A stretch of DNA of 10,067 nucleotides, from contig JASBUY010000380.1 of NCBI GenBank assembly GCA_030147645.1, forward strand, positions 1 to 10,067, given 5' to 3'. This document shows positions 6,629-10,067 of this stretch, in pieces (positions within the stretch are counted from its first letter, which is position 1; every line of letters starts with the position of its first letter). The position numbers were made by a program, and so were the translations under genes. The DNA is from Aquabacter sp. (lineage in GTDB: Bacteria; Pseudomonadota; Alphaproteobacteria; Rhizobiales; Xanthobacteraceae). The notes beneath the pieces are model-generated. The model saw only the letters and a program-made list of their open reading frames with translations. It made no database searches and had not been told where the DNA came from.

Positions 6629-8011
6629 ATGCAGGCAAAGGAACGCGAGCCGCGCGCGCAGGCGATGGCAGAGGGTGGGCAGAACGAGGAGGCGGCGGCC
6701 TTTATCAAGGCCTACGGGATTCCGGAGATCGTCGAGGTTCTCCTGCCGGACACCAGCGGCGTGCTGCGTGGGAAGTGGCTGCCGGGCGGTGCCATGAGCA
6801 AGCTCTGGAAGAGCGGCGTTCCCATTCCCCTCTCCATTTTCGGTCTCGATATCTGGGGCTGCGAGGTGGAGGCCACGGGCATCCATCTGGAGACCGGAGA
6901 CAAGGACGGCCTGTGCTGGCCCGTCCCGGGCACGCTGAAGCCCGTGCCGTGGGCGCCGCGTCCCTCGGCTCAAGTCCTGATGACCATGCATGAGCCAAAT
7001 GGCGCGCCCTGGATGCTCGATCCGCGCCAGCAGCTTTCTCGCGTCGTGGAGCGCCTCGCGGCGCGCGGCCTTTATCCCTGCGTCGCCTTTGAACTCGAAT
7101 TCTATCTTTTGAAGCCCGGCGAGAATGGCGCGCCACCTCAGCCCGTTTTTCCCACCGAGGGGCAGGCGCGGCAGAACATGTACGCCATGTCGGATCTCGA
7201 TGCCTTCGCATCGCTTCTGCACGACATGCGCACAGCGGCCACCGCCCAGGACCTGCCGACGGACACTGTGATCTCAGAGGCCGCGCCCGGCCAGTTCGAG
7301 GTCAATCTCTATCATAAGGACGATCCGCTCGGCGCCGCTGACGACGCTATCCTGCTGCGCCGCCTGATCGATGGCGTCGCCCGGCGCCATGGGCTGCGCG
7401 CCACCTTCATGGCCAAGCCGCTGCTGGATTTCGCTGGCAACGGCATGCATGTGCATGTCAGCCTGAAGGATGCGAGCGGGGCCAATGCGTTTGCGGTCCC
7501 GGGAAGCGGCGAACGGCTGATGCGCCATGCGGCAGGCGGCCTGCTCGCAACCATGGCAGATTCCACATTGCTCTTCGTGCCCAGCTTCAATGGGTATCGG
7601 CGCCTCGTGCCCGGCTCCTATGCTCCGACCGGCATCACCTGGGGGTTCGACAATCGCTCTGTCGCAGTGCGCGTCCCGAACGGTCCGCCCGATGCCGCCC
7701 GTCTGGAGCACCGCATCGCGGGCGCCGAGGCCCATCCGCACCTCGTCCTTGCCGCGATTCTGGCGGGCATACTGGAGGGGATCGAGGCCGGGATCGAGCC
7801 GCCGGACCCCCTGACGGGTAGCGCTTATGACCACGACGCGCCGCGCCTCTCGCCCTCCATGGCCGAGGCCATCGCCCGCTTCTCAAGCTCGCCCTTCATT
7901 GAGCGGGCCTTCGGGGCGGACTATCGCCACGTCTATGCGGTCATGAAGGAAGAGGAATTGGCGGCGTTTTCGCGCGCCATCCTGCCGCTGGAATACGAGA
8001 CCTATCTGTAG
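6629..8011 (+). CDS. Glutamine synthetase-family ligase, gamma-glutamylpolyamine synthetase type
   Basis: The 460-residue protein is a complete glutamine-synthetase-fold enzyme. Metal-site motif FELEF lies at 154-158, EAAPGQFEVN at 217-226, the ATP-site motif GNGMHVHVSL at 270-279, the substrate-loop arginines in YRRLVPGSYAPTG (323-335), and RLEHR at 358-362. It would activate a glutamate carboxylate with ATP and join it to an amine. The length and the lack of the NLY adenylylation motif of housekeeping GlnA suggest the PuuA/GlnT-like group (gamma-glutamylputrescine or similar amides). The substrate is inferred, not shown. The ATG at 6629 is chosen because GGAG sits four bases ahead; an in-frame TTG at 6569 and an ATG at 6665 lack comparable sites. 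No polyamine oxidase, aldehyde dehydrogenase or amidohydrolase gene is adjacent, so context gives no help. Divergent from the signalling operon. Confidence 0.9.
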   Translation: MQAKEREPRAQAMAEGGQNEEAAAFIKAYGIPEIVEVLLPDTSGVLRGKWLPGGAMSKLWKSGVPIPLSIFGLDIWGCEVEATGIHLETGDKDGLCWPVPGTLKPVPWAPRPSAQVLMTMHEPNGAPWMLDPRQQLSRVVERLAARGLYPCVAFELEFYLLKPGENGAPPQPVFPTEGQARQNMYAMSDLDAFASLLHDMRTAATAQDLPTDTVISEAAPGQFEVNLYHKDDPLGAADDAILLRRLIDGVARRHGLRATFMAKPLLDFAGNGMHVHVSLKDASGANAFAVPGSGERLMRHAAGGLLATMADSTLLFVPSFNGYRRLVPGSYAPTGITWGFDNRSVAVRVPNGPPDAARLEHRIAGAEAHPHLVLAAILAGILEGIEAGIEPPDPLTGSAYDHDAPRLSPSMAEAIARFSSSPFIERAFGADYRHVYAVMKEEELAAFSRAILPLEYETYL

Positions 8012-8051
8012 AGGCGCTGCACAACCGCGCTGAAACGCTCTAGACGGTGCC

Positions 8052-8074
8052 CCGGCCGGACAGGATCCGGCCGG
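8052..8074. terminator. GC-rich hairpin between convergent genes, likely terminator
   Basis: CCGGCCGGA (8052-8060) and TCCGGCCGG (8066-8074) form a perfect 9-bp stem with a five-base loop. It stands 40 bases after the ligase stop and 20 bases beyond the stop of the minus-strand small gene, so it could end both transcripts. There is no T-run on either strand, so it is not a textbook intrinsic terminator. Confidence 0.45.
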
Positions 8075-8094
8075 TCATCCCCAAGTCCAGCCGA

Positions 8095-8301
8095 TCAGCC
8101 GACGCCGCCCGCCGGCTTCGCTTTGGTGTCGGGCCCGTGGGGATCCCGGGCCGAGATGCCGCCGGAAATCCCATGGCTGCAGCCCGGTGTCCCGCCCGTG
8201 AAACCGCCAGACGGCCCATTCGCCGTGCGCACGGGCGTAGGCGACGGCGCCGCCTCGGATTTCGTTTGGGTCGGGGTTTGGCGTTGTGTGGCGAAGGTCA
8301 T
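8095..8301 (-). CDS. Small Pro/Gly/Thr-rich hypothetical protein
   Basis: I do not recognise this 68-residue product. It is hydrophilic and low-complexity, with no signal peptide or membrane segment. The first half is Thr/Gln/Pro/Ser-rich, the second Gly-rich (GGFTGGTPG at 32-40, then SGGISARDPHGPDTK), with a single Cys at about 41. It is probably disordered. The main evidence that it is real is an excellent ribosome-binding sequence, GGGAGGAC (8312-8305), five bases from core to ATG, and its position opposite a second small gene across a compact control region. Codon use cannot be judged at this length, and a much longer minus-strand frame overlapping it (8075-9130) is a shadow of the exporter gene. 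It could be a species-level orphan or spurious. Confidence 0.42.
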   Translation of the reverse strand: MTFATQRQTPTQTKSEAAPSPTPVRTANGPSGGFTGGTPGCSHGISGGISARDPHGPDTKAKPAGGVG

Positions 8302-8349
8302 TTTGTCCTCCCGTCTTGTTATGAATCTGACATGGGGATGCAGCCTGCC

Positions 8350-8370
8350 AATGTCCAGGGGTCGGACATT
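8350..8370. promoter_or_regulatory. Perfect 7-bp inverted repeat between divergent small genes
   Basis: AATGTCC (8350-8356) and GGACATT (8364-8370) are perfect inverted copies around seven bases, giving a 21-base operator-like site. It lies nearly midway between the starts at 8301 and 8435. Its last base is the first base of the FNR/FixK-like box, so a protein bound here would compete or cooperate with one bound there. The arm-spacer-arm geometry suits a dimeric helix-turn-helix regulator, but I cannot name it. Confidence 0.4.
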
Positions 8371-8383
8371 TGCGCCAGATCAA
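8370..8383 (+). promoter_or_regulatory. FNR/FixK-type binding site upstream of the membrane microprotein
   Basis: TTGCGCCAGATCAA matches the FNR/FixK palindrome TTGAT-N4-ATCAA at eight of ten positions, with the right half perfect. Variants with TTGCG in the left half are common among FixK-type sites of Hyphomicrobiales (recalled knowledge). Its centre is 58 bases before the ATG at 8435. A classical activator spacing of 41.5 would put the transcript start near 8418, just ahead of the ribosome-binding site. The -10 there is poor, so activation is plausible but unproven. Confidence 0.5.
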
Positions 8384-8434
8384 GGTGCGGGCCGCCATTT
8401 GCTGGCGGAGTGGATGGATCAGGGGAGGTCCATC

Positions 8435-8539
8435 ATGCCTGCAAGCACCGCCATCGTCGTGTCCGCCGTCGTCGTTTTGTTCGTCGGCTTCGCCCTGGTT
8501 CTGGCCTGGGCCGACCGCCATAGCGTCACCCGGTCCTGA
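8435..8539 (+). CDS. Single-span membrane microprotein, 34 residues
   Basis: The product has 34 residues: a short N-terminus, one hydrophobic helix (about residues 6-25, mainly Val, Leu, Phe and Ala), then a polar tail starting ADRHS. It is a predicted single-pass inner-membrane protein. The ATG is preceded by GGGGAGG (8422-8428) at an ideal six-base spacing. Similar tiny proteins with the pattern MP.STAIV, a valine-rich helix, then W.D, occur in alphaproteobacteria, sometimes near respiratory genes (recalled pattern, no search possible). An FNR/FixK-like site upstream suggests induction at low oxygen, for example as a small subunit or assembly factor of a membrane complex. That role is inference. 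The gene ends 18 bases from the convergent exporter gene. The length falls below common gene-calling cutoffs. Confidence 0.65.
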   Translation: MPASTAIVVSAVVVLFVGFALVLAWADRHSVTRS

Positions 8540-8556
8540 GAGGGCCTGCACGCGTC

Positions 8557-10005
8557 TCAGTGATCGGACATTTCGCTGCGTGGATCGGGCATCGTGTTCT
8601 GCCGCGCGGTCTTTGGTGCAGCCATTTCGGCGCCGGCATCCTTGGGCAGCCGCAGGAAGCTGAACACCGATAGCGCGCTGATTGCCGCCACCAGCAGAAA
8701 AGCGGGCGTGAAGTCGGACAAGACGAGTTCGCTGCTGCCCCGCCCCGCCCGCATGGCCTCCAGAACGATGCCCGCGACCGCAACGCCCATGGAGAGCGAC
8801 ACCTGCTGCGCCACGCTCGCAAACGAGGTGGCCCGGCTCATGTCGTGCTGGCTCACATCGGCATAGACGATGGCGTTGAGCGCGGTGAATTCCAGCGAGC
8901 GGAAGAACCCGCCGACGAGCAGCACACCCACGATGGCGAGATGCGGTGTTTGCGGTGTGAAGATCGCGTTGGCTGCGATGAAGGCGGACGACAAAAGACT
9001 GTTCACCACCAGGACGCGGCGGAAGCCGAAGCGCCGGATGATGGGCGCTGCCGTGGTCTTCATCACCATGGCGCCCGCCGACGAGGCAAAGGTTAGAAGT
9101 CCCGACGCCAGCGGCGAGAGGCCAAAGCACACTTGCAGCATCAGCGGCAGCAGGAAGGGCAGGGCCCCGATGCCGATGCGGAAGGCGGAGGTGCCGACGA
9201 CACCGGCACGGAAAGTGGCGAGCCGCAGAAGGCCGAGATCGAGAACGGCATGCGGCGTGCGCCGCGCATGCGCCACATAGAGGGTGAAGGTCACCGCGCC
9301 GAAGAGAATCGCACAGAGCGCCACCCAGGACGGCGTCTCCGCTTCTCCGAACAGGGCGAAGCCGAACACCAGTCCTGCAAGGCCCGCGCCTGAGAGAACC
9401 AGCCCTTTCAGATCCAGCGGCGGCACATCCTCCTCGCGCACATTTTCGATGAAGCGCGTGGCCAGCATGACGCCGAGAATGCCGATGGGTACATTGATGA
9501 AGAAGATCAGCCGCCAGTCGAAATAGGTGGTGATGAGGCCGCCCAGCGGCGGGCCGAGCACCGGGCCGAGCAGGGCTGGAACCGTAAGCCAGGCGAGCGC
9601 GGAGACCAGTTCCGTTTTCGGGATGGACCGCAGGATGACGAGCCGTCCCACCGGCACCATCATCGCCCCGCCCATGCCCTGGATGATGCGATAGAGGACA
9701 AAATCATAAAGGCTGGTGGAAAGACCGCACAGGATCGAGCCGAGCGTGAAGATCACGATGGCAGAGCGGAAAATGGTGCGCGCGCCATAGCGGTCCGCTG
9801 CCCAGCCCGAGGCCGGAATGAAGACGGCAAGGCTCAGAAGATAGGAGGTCAAAGCCAGCTTCAGCGAGACCGGGTCCTCTTGGAGCGAGTCCGCAATGGC
9901 CGGAAGGGCGGTCGAGATCACCGTCGAATCCACCTGCTCCATGAATAGGGCACAGGCGACGATCAGGGGGATCAGGACATGGCGGGGAAGCGTGGGGACG
10001 GGCAT
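8557..10005 (-). CDS. DHA2-family major facilitator multidrug exporter
   Basis: The 482-residue, strongly hydrophobic protein fits the drug:H+ antiporter-2 group (EmrB/QacA type, typically 14 membrane helices). Motifs are acidic residues in helix 1 with VDSTVISTALP (25-35), motif A GWAADRYGAR (67-76) in the first cytoplasmic loop, motif B RIIQGMGGAMMVPVGR (106-121), motif C GPVLGPPLGG (147-156), and WRLIFFINVPIG (164-175) typical of EmrB-like pumps. It probably exports a lipophilic compound using the proton gradient; the substrate cannot be named. The C-terminal tail (about 455-482) is polar and charged. No membrane-fusion partner (EmrA/HlyD type) lies in the window; one could sit to the right of the edge, upstream of this gene, or the pump may act alone. 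Only a weak AGAAG precedes the ATG. Bases 10006-10067 show no promoter I can support. Confidence 0.92.
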   Translation of the reverse strand: MPVPTLPRHVLIPLIVACALFMEQVDSTVISTALPAIADSLQEDPVSLKLALTSYLLSLAVFIPASGWAADRYGARTIFRSAIVIFTLGSILCGLSTSLYDFVLYRIIQGMGGAMMVPVGRLVILRSIPKTELVSALAWLTVPALLGPVLGPPLGGLITTYFDWRLIFFINVPIGILGVMLATRFIENVREEDVPPLDLKGLVLSGAGLAGLVFGFALFGEAETPSWVALCAILFGAVTFTLYVAHARRTPHAVLDLGLLRLATFRAGVVGTSAFRIGIGALPFLLPLMLQVCFGLSPLASGLLTFASSAGAMVMKTTAAPIIRRFGFRRVLVVNSLLSSAFIAANAIFTPQTPHLAIVGVLLVGGFFRSLEFTALNAIVYADVSQHDMSRATSFASVAQQVSLSMGVAVAGIVLEAMRAGRGSSELVLSDFTPAFLLVAAISALSVFSFLRLPKDAGAEMAAPKTARQNTMPDPRSEMSDH

Positions 10006-10067
10006 CGGCGGGCTTCTGTGCGCGCGACGGCAAGGCGGGGGAGGGAGCGCGGCCGCGATCGCTTCCC

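Noticed and set aside
8075..9130. A 351-codon minus-strand frame overlapping the exporter and the small genes
   Set aside because: It overlaps the exporter gene on the same strand in another frame, gives an Arg/Gly/His-rich product without domains, and has no good ribosome-binding site.
1..10067. CRISPR arrays, tRNA or rRNA genes, insertion-sequence ends, and prophage or toxin-antitoxin genes
   Set aside because: Both strands were scanned for direct-repeat series, tRNA-like TTCGA arms, transposase motifs and paired small toxin genes; none was found that holds up.

Overview
The window is GC-rich DNA (roughly 65% G+C by eye) with tightly packed genes. The gene families point to an alphaproteobacterium, most likely of the order Hyphomicrobiales. 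The clues are a SleB-type periplasmic cell-wall hydrolase with a long disordered N-terminus, a CHASE3 kinase / CheY-like regulator / REC-HisKA_2 kinase set, an FNR/FixK-type box in front of a membrane microprotein, and a standalone MeaB GTPase. The genus assignment is open; a Xanthobacteraceae-like genome would fit, but this is inference.

Layout. 1-1081 (minus): cell-wall hydrolase whose C-terminus runs off the left edge. 1252-2238 (minus): MeaB, the GTPase chaperone of methylmalonyl-CoA-type mutases. 2239-2973: a 735-base gap with no convincing protein gene. It holds a perfect palindrome next to meaB, a strong intrinsic terminator pointing leftwards, a foldable stretch upstream of that terminator that looks like a small-RNA gene, and an AT-rich island with a TATAAT box. 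2974-3315 (plus): single-domain rhodanese. 3341-6414 (minus): three-gene signalling operon, in transcription order CHASE3 histidine kinase, single-domain response regulator, and a REC-headed HisKA_2 kinase. 6415-6628: divergent promoter region. 6629-8011 (plus): glutamine-synthetase-family ligase of the gamma-glutamylpolyamine type. 8095-8301 (minus) and 8435-8539 (plus): two very small divergent genes around a 133-base control region with a perfect inverted repeat and an FNR/FixK-like box. 8557-10005 (minus): DHA2-family major facilitator exporter. 10006-10067: nothing recognisable.

How the genes work together. The only clear functional unit is the signalling operon, whose junctions are 1 and 4 bases. 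Its three proteins can be read as sensor, diffusible phospho-carrier and second kinase, with no DNA-binding output in the window. The other genes look like independent transcription units. Nothing here resembles a phage, insertion sequence, CRISPR array or defence island. The parts that ordinary annotation would most easily miss are the candidate small RNA at about 2359-2545 and the microprotein pair at 8095-8539.
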